From Hahellaceae bacterium (GTDB lineage Bacteria > Pseudomonadota > Gammaproteobacteria > Pseudomonadales > Oleiphilaceae), in NCBI GenBank assembly GCA_024234575.1, contig JACKOB010000004.1:248001-312000 (forward strand): 64,000 bases of DNA, written 5' to 3'. This document shows, in pieces, positions 10,280 to 18,395 of the stretch. How positions within the stretch are numbered: position 1 is the stretch's first letter; the number at the start of each line of letters is the position of its first letter. Both the position numbers and the translations under genes were made by a program. The notes below the pieces were generated by a model. The model was not told the DNA's origin. It searched no databases and saw only the letters and a program-made list of their open reading frames with translations.

Positions 10280-11494
10280 TTACACCTGAAGATCCTGACT
10301 TTCAGACCAGCTAATGCTGTCCAGGTAGATTTTATTTAAGTCTGCCTGATGTATTGAAAAGCGCTCTAGCAGTTTCCAGTGTATGGCCTGCCATTTCGAC
10401 TGTTCATAGTTTTTGACAGTATGCGCCGCCAGACCTAGCTTGCCTTTGTAATCGAGAAGTGCCGACTTTACGGTTTCATCTATAGGGATTTCTGCGAGAA
10501 TATCTTTTAGTGGTGTGTCGAAAAATATATCCAGACTGGATAAAAGGCCTGTTGTGAAATAGATGTCTTTCTGCTCTGGGGCGATAAGTTCTGCTATTTT
10601 TTCGCACATCGCGGCCCGCAGTAACGCGATCTTATGCAGCGCTGCTGGCTTGTCATCTAGCTTGCTCAGGGCCAACAGAGATGCCCAGCTTTTGATCTTA
10701 CTGATTCCCAGCAGCATTACTGCCATATGAATTGAATCTATCTGCTTGACGCGTCGATAAGAGGCAGAGTTGATGAGCTTGAGCAATTTATAGCTTAGCG
10801 TTGGGTCCCTGCTGATAATTGAGTTCAGACGGGGAATGTCCACTGCAGGGCTTTGCAGTTCTGCTAACAGTTGTAATACTGACAGTTTGTTGGCAGACAG
10901 TTTCCTTCCCTTGACTATCTCGGGTTTGCTTAAGTAGTACCCCTGAAAGTAGTCGCAACCATGCTGCAGGCATAGCCGAAACTCTCCTTGTGTTTCAACC
11001 TTTTCTGCCAGTAATTTGCAGGGTTTGTCTTTAAATGCCTGAATCGTTTCAAAGAGCTCGACAGGGTCCATGGCCGGTAACTCAAGCTTGATGATGTCAG
11101 CTAAATCAAGGAGCGGACGATACCTTTCCTCCATAACAAAGTCATCCAGGGCAATTTTATAGCCTTTTTGTTTTAGCTGTTTGATTTGCTGCACAAGCTC
11201 TGGTGATATTTCAACCGTTTCAAGTATTTCGATGACCAATCCTTCTGGGTTGAAGGGTGGGGGCGAAAAAATAAGTTCTTCAGTAAAGTTTACGAAGGCG
11301 GCTGTGTTGCCTGTGATAGTGCTGAGATCGGATTCGGTAAAGGCATTTAATAACACGCGCGATGTTGCTGCGTTGCCGTCAAAAGAAGTGATGGTTTCTC
11401 CCGTTTCAGGGCGAAAAAGCAATTCGTAGGCAAAAATGTTTTGTTGGCGGTCGTAGATTGGTTGTCTGGCGAGTAGAACGTTTTCATGATCCAT
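10280..11494 (-). CDS. EAL-HDOD signalling protein (YuxH-like)
   Basis: A 404-aa cytoplasmic protein with an N-terminal EAL-like domain (about 1-200) and a C-terminal HDOD domain (about 200-390; SRDPTLSYKLLKLINSASY and MAVMLLGISKIKSWASLL are typical HDOD stretches). The EAL signature is degenerate (YELLFRPE in place of EALLR), although VIEILETVE and ALDDF are retained. Family members such as Vibrio CdgJ/YuxH-type proteins often act as c-di-GMP or protein-interaction modules rather than robust phosphodiesterases. ATG start at 11494. It lies downstream of the tRNA-Glu terminator on the same strand. The specific role is unknown. Confidence 0.92.
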   Translation of the reverse strand: MDHENVLLARQPIYDRQQNIFAYELLFRPETGETITSFDGNAATSRVLLNAFTESDLSTITGNTAAFVNFTEELIFSPPPFNPEGLVIEILETVEISPELVQQIKQLKQKGYKIALDDFVMEERYRPLLDLADIIKLELPAMDPVELFETIQAFKDKPCKLLAEKVETQGEFRLCLQHGCDYFQGYYLSKPEIVKGRKLSANKLSVLQLLAELQSPAVDIPRLNSIISRDPTLSYKLLKLINSASYRRVKQIDSIHMAVMLLGISKIKSWASLLALSKLDDKPAALHKIALLRAAMCEKIAELIAPEQKDIYFTTGLLSSLDIFFDTPLKDILAEIPIDETVKSALLDYKGKLGLAAHTVKNYEQSKWQAIHWKLLERFSIHQADLNKIYLDSISWSESQDLQV

Positions 11495-11588
11495 AAATTT
11501 ACGACTCAGTATTTATATCAACACTGTTGAGTCTAGTTTATGTTGGTTAAATTTAAAGCGTTTGTGTGCTTGAGCTGGTGAGGTGGGC

Positions 11589-11619
11589 AAAAAAAAAGCC
11601 TGATTAAAAAATCAGGCTT
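11589..11619 (-). terminator. Intrinsic terminator of tRNA-Glu
   Basis: Read on the minus strand, GCCTGATT pairs with AATCAGGC (8 bp) around a short T-rich loop, followed directly by nine Ts. It lies 7 bases beyond the tRNA-Glu 3' end and is a textbook rho-independent terminator. Confidence 0.88.
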
Positions 11620-11626
11620 TTTAGAT

Positions 11627-11702
11627 TGGCATCCCGTAGGGGAGTCGAACCCCTGTTACCGCCGTGAAAGGGCGGTGTCCTAGGCCACTAGACGAACGGG
11701 AC
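11627..11702 (-). tRNA. tRNA-Glu (anticodon UUC)
   Basis: A 76-base cloverleaf on the minus strand. The acceptor arm GTCCCGT pairs with ACGGGAT, and the discriminator G is followed by an encoded CCA. The anticodon stem CCGCC/GGCGG holds the loop CTTTCAC with anticodon TTC, and the T arm contains GGTTCGACTCC. Both a promoter and a terminator are visible, so it is a single-gene transcript. The anticodon reads GAA and GAG. Confidence 0.97.
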
Positions 11703-11820
11703 ATAAACCGTAATCTATTAGTACTTTTTAGCTATCACCTTTAGAAATTTCTTTCGTATTTTCTGATAGCTTGCACTTAGTGTTTCGGTCGCTAGGACTG
11801 ACCGAATCAAGATGGCGCGT

Positions 11821-11849
11821 ATTCTATGTAGATGGTTTGGGGTTGTCAA
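11821..11849 (-). promoter_or_regulatory. Sigma-70 promoter of tRNA-Glu
   Basis: On the minus strand, a perfect TTGACA (11844-11849) is followed after 17 bases by TAGAAT (11821-11826). The bases after the -10 (ACGCGCC) are GC-rich, like the discriminators of stringently controlled stable-RNA promoters. The tRNA begins about 110 bases downstream. The intervening leader includes a CGGTC/GACCG hairpin that must be processed away. Confidence 0.8.
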
Positions 11850-11890
11850 CAAAAAAACCTGAACGAATGAAATTTAAATAATGTGTTGTT

Positions 11891-12436
11891 CTATTGATTC
11901 AAACAGCGCTTCAATTCCGTTGCTGAAAAATCAAAAGCACCCTCGATTTTGTTTTTCTCGACAATATCGTAGAGATAGAGTGCCAGGTCTCGCCTTCCTG
12001 CATGAACTTGCGGAATAATCTGTTCTTTTGTGCCGCCAAGATATATGGCTAAAATTATTTCGTATCTAAGCTTGTTCTCACCAGCGCACATATAAAAAAG
12101 ATAATCGATCGATGTTTTAGGTGGTTTGCCAAAACTGTCAAAGGCAGACTTAGAGCATTGTGAGTATTGCGCGTTTGCTTGTGAATACGTTTCTACCAGA
12201 CCGCTTTTTTCAATGTTTGCGTAAAGCGATTTAAGGCGCAGCTTGGCCTTTTCACTGATGTCTGGCAATGTTTGATAAAGCGTTGTTAGGTCTATTCCTT
12301 TGCTATAGAGCTGGATTCCTGTAAATACTTCACTGGCAAGTACGCTACAGGACTGATACGTTTTTTTCTGCTTCGCTTCAGCTTGTAAGGTTGTGAGACA
12401 AAAGAGTAGAACTGTCAGGGCAGATTTAATACGCAT
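11891..12436 (-). CDS. Small secreted protein of unknown function
   Basis: 181 aa with a clear Sec signal peptide (MRIKSALTVLLFCLTTLQAEA, cleavage predicted after AEA). The mature protein is helical with five cysteines (QSCSV, YSQCSKS, YMCAG, LKRCLNQ among them), so disulfide bonds in the periplasm are plausible. The family is not recognised. It starts 18 bases after the stop of the solute-binding protein gene on the same strand, so the two are probably co-transcribed and may share a periplasmic role. Confidence 0.75.
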   Translation of the reverse strand: MRIKSALTVLLFCLTTLQAEAKQKKTYQSCSVLASEVFTGIQLYSKGIDLTTLYQTLPDISEKAKLRLKSLYANIEKSGLVETYSQANAQYSQCSKSAFDSFGKPPKTSIDYLFYMCAGENKLRYEIILAIYLGGTKEQIIPQVHAGRRDLALYLYDIVEKNKIEGAFDFSATELKRCLNQ

Positions 12437-12454
12437 CGGAATTGCTCTTGCGCT

Positions 12455-13276
12455 CTAGTCGAGCTCTGGGCCACTTGGGGGTTGATACTCACGAATAGCA
12501 CCACTCTTTATGAGCGTGTCGTAAGAGGCATCTATGTCTTGAATGAGTTTGTCTGCGTAGGGTGTTTTTTTCGAAACAATGAAAGCACCTTTGCGCGTGT
12601 TTAACATCGAATAGACAAACTCATTTTTGGGAAACTGGGGCAATACGAGTTTGACCGGCTCAAGGTAATTAAGAAAGTAATCACCGCGATTTTTACTAAG
12701 CATGTTTAAGCCACTGACATGGTTGGGCGTAAACGCAACGTTAAACCCTGCATGAGGATCGGTGAGTTTATAAAGCAGTCCCCCATATGTGTATCCATTT
12801 ACCAGAATAATTGGTCTGCCCTTAAGCTCGTCGACCGAATTGATTGAGGGTAAATTTTTAATATGCCAGGCACAGAGGGTTATGTGCATCGGTGTGGAGT
12901 TGCTTTCATACACGTGGCCCTGCAGAGAGGGTACCTGGGCGAGTCCTGGCCACAGGTCGATGTTGCCCTCCTGCAAGTATAAATAAACCCGTGATATAGG
13001 GAGGGCAACGAAAGTACTGCTGTAGCCAGCCTGAAGTAGTACTTTTCGGGTCATGTCAATAAAAAAGCCGTCAGCCTCTCCTTTCTCATTGGTAAATTCG
13101 AAGGGAGGGAACTCGACATAACCGACGGTGATATTAAACGGGGATGTGTGTGGCTCGGTGTGGTACAGGTTATCTTGAACGTGTTCTGCCACGACAGTAC
13201 GGCCAAGACCTAACCAGCCAAATAAAAACAGTGCAATTATTGTCAGTTGTCTGGGCGCTAAGAGTTTTATGTCCAT
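12455..13276 (-). CDS. Orphan periplasmic solute-binding protein (SBP_bac_3 type)
   Basis: 273 aa. The hydrophobic N-terminal segment (LTIIALFLFGWLGLG) is an export signal. The mature start VGYVEFPPFEFTNEKGEADGF is the typical opening of family 3 amino-acid-type binding proteins, followed by the lobe-2 stretches SINSVDELKGRPI and YFLNYLEPV. Such proteins bind amino acids or similar polar ligands. No ABC permease or ATPase genes are nearby, so it may feed a distant transporter or act as a sensor module. First gene of a two-gene unit with the small secreted protein. The ligand cannot be told from sequence. Confidence 0.85.
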   Translation of the reverse strand: MDIKLLAPRQLTIIALFLFGWLGLGRTVVAEHVQDNLYHTEPHTSPFNITVGYVEFPPFEFTNEKGEADGFFIDMTRKVLLQAGYSSTFVALPISRVYLYLQEGNIDLWPGLAQVPSLQGHVYESNSTPMHITLCAWHIKNLPSINSVDELKGRPIILVNGYTYGGLLYKLTDPHAGFNVAFTPNHVSGLNMLSKNRGDYFLNYLEPVKLVLPQFPKNEFVYSMLNTRKGAFIVSKKTPYADKLIQDIDASYDTLIKSGAIREYQPPSGPELD

Positions 13277-13466
13277 CTGGATCTGGTGATATATGAAACG
13301 AATGCCATTATAGTTTTAACGGTGGAAAGACAGTAGCAAGAGCCTAAGTTGTGCGTTTTCTCTGCCAGTAGGTAGTACCACAGCTGATGCTTTCTGTGGT
13401 TCAAACTCACTAAAACCATTAACTGACTGATAAGAAACGATATATCGACAATAGCCCTAAACGGCA

Positions 13467-14372
13467 TTACTTTCCAGTTAAAACTTCTGTTAGTGCTGCA
13501 GACAGGTTCTCATATTGAAACTTAAAGCCGTTGTCGATTAGTTTTTGCGGCACCGCTTTTTGCCCGGTTGTTAGTAAACGCGCCATCTCGCCAAATATAA
13601 GTTGTAAAAGGCCTCCTGGTAAAGTAAGGAAGGTAGGGCGATGAAGCAGCGTTCCTAAGATTTTGGTAAATTGGGAATTAGTCACTGGGTTGGGGGCTGT
13701 GGCGTTTATAGGCCCAAAGAGTTTTTCGTCTTCGAGCAATCTAATAATAATTTCAATGATATCGTTGAGATGAATCCAGGGCATATATTGATTGCCAGCA
13801 CCTAGCGAACCACCAAGACCGAGTTTAAATGCGGGAAGCATTTTCTTAAGGAAACCACCGTTGTCACCCAATACCAACCCCGTGCGAAGGAGCGCCACAC
13901 GTACCTTTAGTGTTTTACACTCGTTTGCTTTGTTCTCCCATGCTTTGCAGAGTTGGTGTGTGAATTCATCATGTGCAGGAGTGTTTTCTTTGACTACTCT
14001 GCTGCCTTGATCGCCGTAGTATCCCACTGCCGACCCGTTTATTAAAACTTTTGGTTTGTTTGTTAGTCTTTTAACCAGTGCTACAACATCTGCGGTTGTA
14101 TCAACCCGGCTGTTTATTAATAGCTGCTTGCGAAGTGTAGACCACCTCCTGTCTGCAATAGGTGCACCGGCAAGATTGATAATTGCGTCAATCGTTGTGT
14201 CCGCGCCGATATTCGACAGTGAGTGTGTAGATGTAATCGAAAACGGAAACAGTGTCTCAACTTCGTTCTTGGATTGTCTGGTTAGTAGTGTAAGTGAGTG
14301 CCCTGCATGGTGAAGACGTTGCGCTAATTTACGACCAATAAACCCGGTACCGCCGGTTAGAAGAATATGCAT
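13467..14372 (-). CDS. TIGR01777-family NAD-dependent epimerase (YfcH/SDR39U1-like)
   Basis: 301 aa, of family length. It has the N-terminal Rossmann motif TGGTGFIGRKLAQRL at residues 6-20, INLAGAPIADRRWS, the extended-SDR active-site region INGSAVGYYG with tyrosine and nearby lysine usage, and the C-terminal NATAPNPVTNSQF signature of the TIGR01777 group. Family members bind NADP(H), but the physiological substrate is not established. Links to cell division or iron-sulfur status have been proposed for relatives but are not visible here. ATG start at 14372. Confidence 0.9.
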   Translation of the reverse strand: MHILLTGGTGFIGRKLAQRLHHAGHSLTLLTRQSKNEVETLFPFSITSTHSLSNIGADTTIDAIINLAGAPIADRRWSTLRKQLLINSRVDTTADVVALVKRLTNKPKVLINGSAVGYYGDQGSRVVKENTPAHDEFTHQLCKAWENKANECKTLKVRVALLRTGLVLGDNGGFLKKMLPAFKLGLGGSLGAGNQYMPWIHLNDIIEIIIRLLEDEKLFGPINATAPNPVTNSQFTKILGTLLHRPTFLTLPGGLLQLIFGEMARLLTTGQKAVPQKLIDNGFKFQYENLSAALTEVLTGK

Positions 14373-14523
14373 TTTGATATCATCCGGTAAGAAATTGTTT
14401 TAGTTATGCCGCTTACTTTGCCAGGGTTAGTGCGCTGCCAAGCACTCGCCTGGCTAAACGCCTTTCATTTTATTACGTGTCGTGTTGGCTTTTAGATTAG
14501 TTGACCAGGCCCTGCGACGGTAT

Positions 14524-14901
14524 TTAATCTTCCTTGATGTTTTCAGCGGTAATAACCTTGATCGTTTCGGCCAGCAAATGATGGTGTCCGATAGGAGGTA
14601 ACAGGTTGATTCTAATGTCGTACTTTTGTTGCAGTTCTTTTACTTGCGCGGGAATATCAATCTTAAGGTGCTTGCCGGTTGCTAAAAAAATTGGCAGCAA
14701 ATCAATGGAAGAGATTGAATCCTGGCCTTTGTGAAGGATTATTTCCTCAAGTGAGGGAGAGCAAAGCTCCATATAGGCTGTTAGAACATTTTCCGATAGC
14801 CCTTTGGCCGATTTTGTCAGTGTCTCCATCTCTTCCTTCCAGCGAGGGTCTTTACTGCCGTGTGAGTAAAGTATGGTCAGTTTATTCTGCTTTGTTGGCA
14901 T
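14524..14901 (-). CDS. Short CbiX-like sirohydrochlorin chelatase family protein
   Basis: 125 aa, matching a single-domain (CbiX-S type) chelatase. The metal-binding and catalytic histidines are visible in YSHGSKDPRW near the N-terminus and FLATGKHLKIDIP near residue 74. A PPIGHHHLL segment adds further histidines. Relatives insert Co2+, Ni2+ or Fe2+ into sirohydrochlorin for B12, F430 or siroheme. No tetrapyrrole genes lie nearby, so the metal and pathway are unclear. Transcribed leftward, upstream of the epimerase gene and 151 bases from it. Confidence 0.82.
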   Translation of the reverse strand: MPTKQNKLTILYSHGSKDPRWKEEMETLTKSAKGLSENVLTAYMELCSPSLEEIILHKGQDSISSIDLLPIFLATGKHLKIDIPAQVKELQQKYDIRINLLPPIGHHHLLAETIKVITAENIKED

Positions 14902-15267
14902 GTGATAAATTCCAGGGATATATGTTAATTGTGCAGGATTGGTAGTCAGTCGAGTTACTATTGCCGCTAGTTTGACCTCAATTTCCTGGTTTTACTTGGT
15001 TGATGGTGACAGCGTGGTAAATCAAATCAAGTTGCCATTCAAGTTAGATAATTAGGCTGCGCTTTTGTTTTTGGTACAAAACGAAATTCCCGCAGGCTAA
15101 CTATATGTTTTAGTGGAAAAAGTGACCAATTGTTAAATGTGGACAATTTCTCATAATTAGCTGGTCAAAAAGTGGACTGGTTCGTTTATTGTTTGTACCA
15201 ATTTGATAGAATGCCCGGACAATAAAAAACAAATAAGATTATTCTGCAAGGTCAAAAGGATTACAAC
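14902..15267. promoter_or_regulatory. Divergent intergenic region with matching decamer half-sites
   Basis: 366 bases between the leftward CbiX-like gene and the rightward tetR gene. TTGGTACAAA at 15071-15080 and its exact complement TTTGTACCAA at 15192-15201 form a widely spaced inverted pair. The second copy lies next to TAGAAT at 15207-15212, a possible -10 of tetR. AAGGATT at 15256-15262 is the tetR ribosome binding site. No gene is seen in the interval. Confidence 0.4.
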
Positions 15268-15996
15268 ATGATTCAGGCATCTGCGAAAGAGGTCGCTCAG
15301 GCGGCTGTTGGTGACTCGTTAAAGAACTCCATCCATTATCAGGGGCGCAAAGCCGCACGCGCAAAAAGTGAGCATCGTAGACGGCTGATACTGGAAGCAA
15401 CGCTGCGTCTGGTGGCCAAAGAGGGGATTCGAGGCGTTAAGCACCGGTCAGTAGCCAAAGAGGCTGGCGTGCCTTTAGCTTCGACAACGTACTATTTTAA
15501 AGATATTGATGAGTTGATCAGCGATGCCTTTATGCTTTTCGCCGAAAATAGTCAGAAAAACCTCGAAAGTTTTTATGGGCAGCTTGCATCGCTAATCAGC
15601 GCTCATGACTATGATGAGCTAACCAAATCAAAAGAATTAAGAGATAAGCTATGTGATCAGGTGGTTAGTCTTGGCGTGCAATACATTAATGCACAAATAA
15701 GATTTCGTAAGAATGACATTTTAGCAGAGCAGGCTTTCTTGCTTGAGTCCATCAGAGATGAAATGCTGAAGCCAATCGCCAGAAAGTATCGAATAGTCTG
15801 GCAGAGCAGTCTTGCTAATTTGTTGCGTGATTTGGGTTCGAAATCACCTGATGAAAACGCAACCATCATTATCAGTACTGTTTATAGCTTGCAGTATGAT
15901 GGTGTTATCAATGATGGAATATTAAATGATGGCACGGTGCGCAGGGTATGGAAGCGTTTGCTTGACGGTATTCTCGACCAAATCGCAAAGGATTAA
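15268..15996 (+). CDS. TetR-family transcriptional regulator
   Basis: 242 aa. The N-terminal DNA-binding domain is clear: RRRLILEATLRLVAKEGIRG followed by the helix-turn-helix KHRSVAKEAGVPLASTTYYF (about residues 58-77). The C-terminal ligand-binding domain is all-helical and not assignable. The N-terminus is about 30 residues longer than usual and is basic. The ATG at 15268 has a good Shine-Dalgarno (AAAAGGATT). The target genes are unknown. Candidate operator half-sites in its own upstream region suggest autoregulation. Confidence 0.9.
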   Translation: MIQASAKEVAQAAVGDSLKNSIHYQGRKAARAKSEHRRRLILEATLRLVAKEGIRGVKHRSVAKEAGVPLASTTYYFKDIDELISDAFMLFAENSQKNLESFYGQLASLISAHDYDELTKSKELRDKLCDQVVSLGVQYINAQIRFRKNDILAEQAFLLESIRDEMLKPIARKYRIVWQSSLANLLRDLGSKSPDENATIIISTVYSLQYDGVINDGILNDGTVRRVWKRLLDGILDQIAKD

Positions 15997-16109
15997 GAAT
16001 AAAGGTGGGCGTACACCTTTTAATAAATAGAAGTTGTACTGATTTTCTTGTCGAAAACAGTACAACTGACAGGTTTGCGAGGTCCATCACTAAAATTTTA
16101 AAAAATCGC

Positions 16110-16138
16110 TTGCATCAGTAAAAAGTCATAAATATAAT
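16110..16138 (+). promoter_or_regulatory. Sigma-70 promoter of tRNA-Gly
   Basis: TTGCAT (16110-16115), a 17-base spacer, then a perfect TATAAT (16133-16138), followed by a GC-rich discriminator (ACGCCCAC). The tRNA-Gly begins 70 bases downstream. Confidence 0.75.
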
Positions 16139-16207
16139 ACGCCCACATTGAAGCAAGGCAAACATTTTATTCATAACGTGTTGATTGCTAAGATAATTTA
16201 GAATTAA

Positions 16208-16283
16208 GCGGGAATAGCTCAGTTGGTAGAGCACAACCTTGCCAAGGTTGGGGTCGCGAGTTCGAATCTCGTTTCCCGCTCCA
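16208..16283 (+). tRNA. tRNA-Gly (anticodon GCC)
   Basis: 76-base cloverleaf with acceptor GCGGGAA/TTCCCGC, D arm GCTCAGTTGGTAGAGC, anticodon loop TTGCCAA (GCC, reads GGC and GGU), T loop GTTCGAATC, discriminator T and encoded CCA. A strong promoter sits upstream. The CCA is simultaneously the first three bases of the heptamer tandem array, so no conventional spacer separates gene and repeats. Confidence 0.97.
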
Positions 16284-16364
16284 AATTCCAAATTCCAAAT
16301 TCCAAATTCCAAATTCCAAATTCCAAATTCCAAATTCCAAATTCCAAATTCCAAATTCCAAATT
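16281..16364 (+). repeat. Tandem array of 12 perfect CCAAATT heptamers
   Basis: 84 bases made of exactly 12 uninterrupted copies of CCAAATT, starting with the CCA of tRNA-Gly. It is followed by CTTTTTTAG, a T-run that could end transcription although no strong stem precedes it. Since 7 is not a multiple of 3, the array reads through all three frames. Perfect identity suggests recent slippage expansion, so copy number is likely variable between isolates. Confidence 0.97.
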
Positions 16365-16533
16365 CTTTTTTAGCAGAATAAGTTCTTGGATTTTTGTCCT
16401 GGCTAATATGTCAACAGGGGAGCTGCCGCATCATTACTAAACCCGTCAATTTCTTTGTTAATTGGTAAGATGAGCTACACTTGTCCTAAAGGTTTATTGT
16501 TGTAGTTAAAAGCTTGGAACGGGGGAAGCACGT

Positions 16534-17463
16534 ATGGCGGGAGTCTTGGATACTGTTGATCAGCGTACGCAGCTGGTCGGCGAAAACCGTCTCGAATTGC
16601 TTATGTTCAGGTTGATAGGGCGGCAAGTGTTTGCCATTAACGTATTTAAGGTGCAGGAGGTTTTAAAACTTCCAAACCTGACGTTAATGCCGCATCGACA
16701 TCCGGTTGTTTGTGGCGTTACTCACTTGCGAGGCAATACTGTGCCTGTTATTGACTTAAGTATGGCAATTAAAATGCCGGCAAATAAGGTTGATAAAGAC
16801 TCCACGATTATTGTTACTGAGTATAATAGAAACGTTCAGGCATTTTTGGTTGGCTCGGTAGACCGAATTGTTAACATGAATTGGGAGGAGATACAGCCGC
16901 CTCCAAAAGGAGCGGGCCGCTCGCATTATCTGACGGCAATTACTCGTTATAAAGACCAGATCGTTGAAATTATCGATGTTGAAAAAGTGCTTTCGGAAAT
17001 TGTTCCGTTTACGACCGATGTTTCTCCTGACATTGTTAATGAAGGGCTGATTGGCCGGGTTAAAGATAAAAAGATCATGATTGTTGATGATTCTCCTGTA
17101 GCGATTGCGCAGGCGAAAAGTACGCTTCACAAGCTTGGGTTGGAGGTTGTGACAGCCTCGAATGGGTTACAGGCCTTTAATTATCTTAAAAAATGGGCCG
17201 ATGAGTGTGACAACATACATGATGAGTTGTTAATGCTGATTACTGACGCAGAAATGCCCGAGATGGATGGCTATCGCCTGACAACTGAAATTAGAAACAA
17301 CGCTAAGTTAAAGGATATACATATTGTATTGCATACCTCGCTCAGTGGCAGTTTTAATCGGGCGATGGTTGAGAAAGTCGGCTGTGATGGGTTTCTATCA
17401 AAATTTCAGCCAGATGAGCTGGCGAAAGAAGTGCAGAATTATATTGAAAAAGTAACCGGATAG
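16534..17463 (+). CDS. cheV: CheV-type chemotaxis coupling protein (CheW-REC)
   Basis: 309 aa. An N-terminal CheW-like domain (about 1-160; ELLMFRLIGRQVFAINVFKVQEV, VTHLRGNTVPVIDL) is fused to a C-terminal response-regulator receiver (about 172-309). Receiver residues are intact: MIVDDSPVA acidic pair, phospho-acceptor Asp in LITDAEMPEMDGYRL, and the conserved Thr/Lys region near HTSLSG and FLSKFQ. CheV couples methyl-accepting receptors to CheA and its phosphorylation tunes adaptation. GGGGGAAG upstream supports the ATG at 16534. It is monocistronic with its own terminator. A CheZ-like gene lies about 1 kb away. Confidence 0.92.
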   Translation: MAGVLDTVDQRTQLVGENRLELLMFRLIGRQVFAINVFKVQEVLKLPNLTLMPHRHPVVCGVTHLRGNTVPVIDLSMAIKMPANKVDKDSTIIVTEYNRNVQAFLVGSVDRIVNMNWEEIQPPPKGAGRSHYLTAITRYKDQIVEIIDVEKVLSEIVPFTTDVSPDIVNEGLIGRVKDKKIMIVDDSPVAIAQAKSTLHKLGLEVVTASNGLQAFNYLKKWADECDNIHDELLMLITDAEMPEMDGYRLTTEIRNNAKLKDIHIVLHTSLSGSFNRAMVEKVGCDGFLSKFQPDELAKEVQNYIEKVTG

Positions 17464-17503
17464 ATTTATATCTTCGTCCTATGTTTGCTTTAGTGTGTAA
17501 AAG

Positions 17504-17527
17504 GCCAGAGAAATCTGGCTTTTTTGT
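17504..17527 (+). terminator. Intrinsic terminator after cheV
   Basis: GCCAGA (17504-17509) and TCTGGC (17514-17519) form a 6-bp stem, extendable by the flanking G-C context, followed by TTTTTTG. It lies about 40 bases after the cheV stop. Confidence 0.8.
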
Positions 17528-17590
17528 TTTTAGCGCATCAATTGGTTAAGAAATAAAATATATCTTCGCTTCTTTAGAATAGGTGGCTCG

Positions 17591-18379
17591 GTGAAAGTAA
17601 CTGCTCTCAATATTTATCCAGTAAAGTCTTTTAGAGGTATCGCTGTGTCGCGCAGCAGTATTGATGAATTTGGTCTTGAAAGAGATAGGCGGTGGATGCT
17701 GGTTGATGGTGAGGGTAAGTTTGTCAGTCAGCGCCGCCACCCTCGGATGGCGTTATTGCAGGCCTTTTTGAGTGATGCAGGAGAAGTTTGTATTGCTGTT
17801 GAAGGAAATATCTATAGCCTGATACCTGACCCAGGGTTGCAAGTAGAAGTGACAGTATGGTCAGACACCTGTTTGGCATGGCAGAACGCTGACCCGACAG
17901 TGGATGATCGGATTTCATCTTTTCTTGGGTTGCAGGTGAAGTTGGTCTACATGCCGGACGACACATTCAGGCAGGTAGATCGCCATTATTTCCCTGGTGA
18001 TCAGAGAGTGGGTTTTACAGATGGTTACCCCATTTTGTTGCTGAATGAGGCGTCTTTACGAGATTTGAATCGTAGGTTGCCGCATGAAGTTGGGATGGAT
18101 CGATTTAGAGGGAATATTGTTGTCGATACTGACTTGCCCTATGTCGAGGATGATTGGAAAAAAATTCAGATAGGTGAGGTGATGTTGGCAGTTGTAAAGC
18201 CATGCTCTCGGTGCGTAATGACCACGGTAGATTCTGCTACGGGAGTAAAGGGTTCTGAGCCACTGAAAACACTGTCTGGTTATCGCAAAACCGAGCTTGG
18301 CGTAATTTTTGGTCAGAATATGGTTCAACTAAATGCTGGGGTTATTTCTGTAGGTGATACCGTCAGGCTCGTAGAGTAG
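17591..18379 (+). CDS. MOSC domain-containing protein (YcbX N-terminal type)
   Basis: 262 aa. An N-terminal MOSC_N beta-barrel domain (ALNIYPVKSFRGIAV, ERDRRWMLVDGEGKFVSQR) is followed by a MOSC domain with the characteristic cysteine in VKPCSRCVMTTVD. MOSC proteins bind a molybdenum cofactor and many reduce N-hydroxylated compounds (YcbX, YiiM). The C-terminal 2Fe-2S domain of full-length YcbX is absent, so electrons must come from a separate partner. The start is GTG at 17591 with AGGTGG at 17581-17586. Confidence 0.9.
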   Translation: MKVTALNIYPVKSFRGIAVSRSSIDEFGLERDRRWMLVDGEGKFVSQRRHPRMALLQAFLSDAGEVCIAVEGNIYSLIPDPGLQVEVTVWSDTCLAWQNADPTVDDRISSFLGLQVKLVYMPDDTFRQVDRHYFPGDQRVGFTDGYPILLLNEASLRDLNRRLPHEVGMDRFRGNIVVDTDLPYVEDDWKKIQIGEVMLAVVKPCSRCVMTTVDSATGVKGSEPLKTLSGYRKTELGVIFGQNMVQLNAGVISVGDTVRLVE

Positions 18380-18395
18380 TTTATGTGTTTAATTG

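Noticed and set aside
13267..13467. 66-codon frame between the solute-binding protein and epimerase genes
   Set aside because: It overlaps the start of the solute-binding gene and has irregular composition and no ribosome binding site.
16115..16354. Minus-strand frame encoding EFGIWNL repeats and an EIRTRDPNLGK stretch
   Set aside because: It is the antisense of tRNA-Gly plus the heptamer array; this protein motif is a well-known false annotation opposite tRNA genes.
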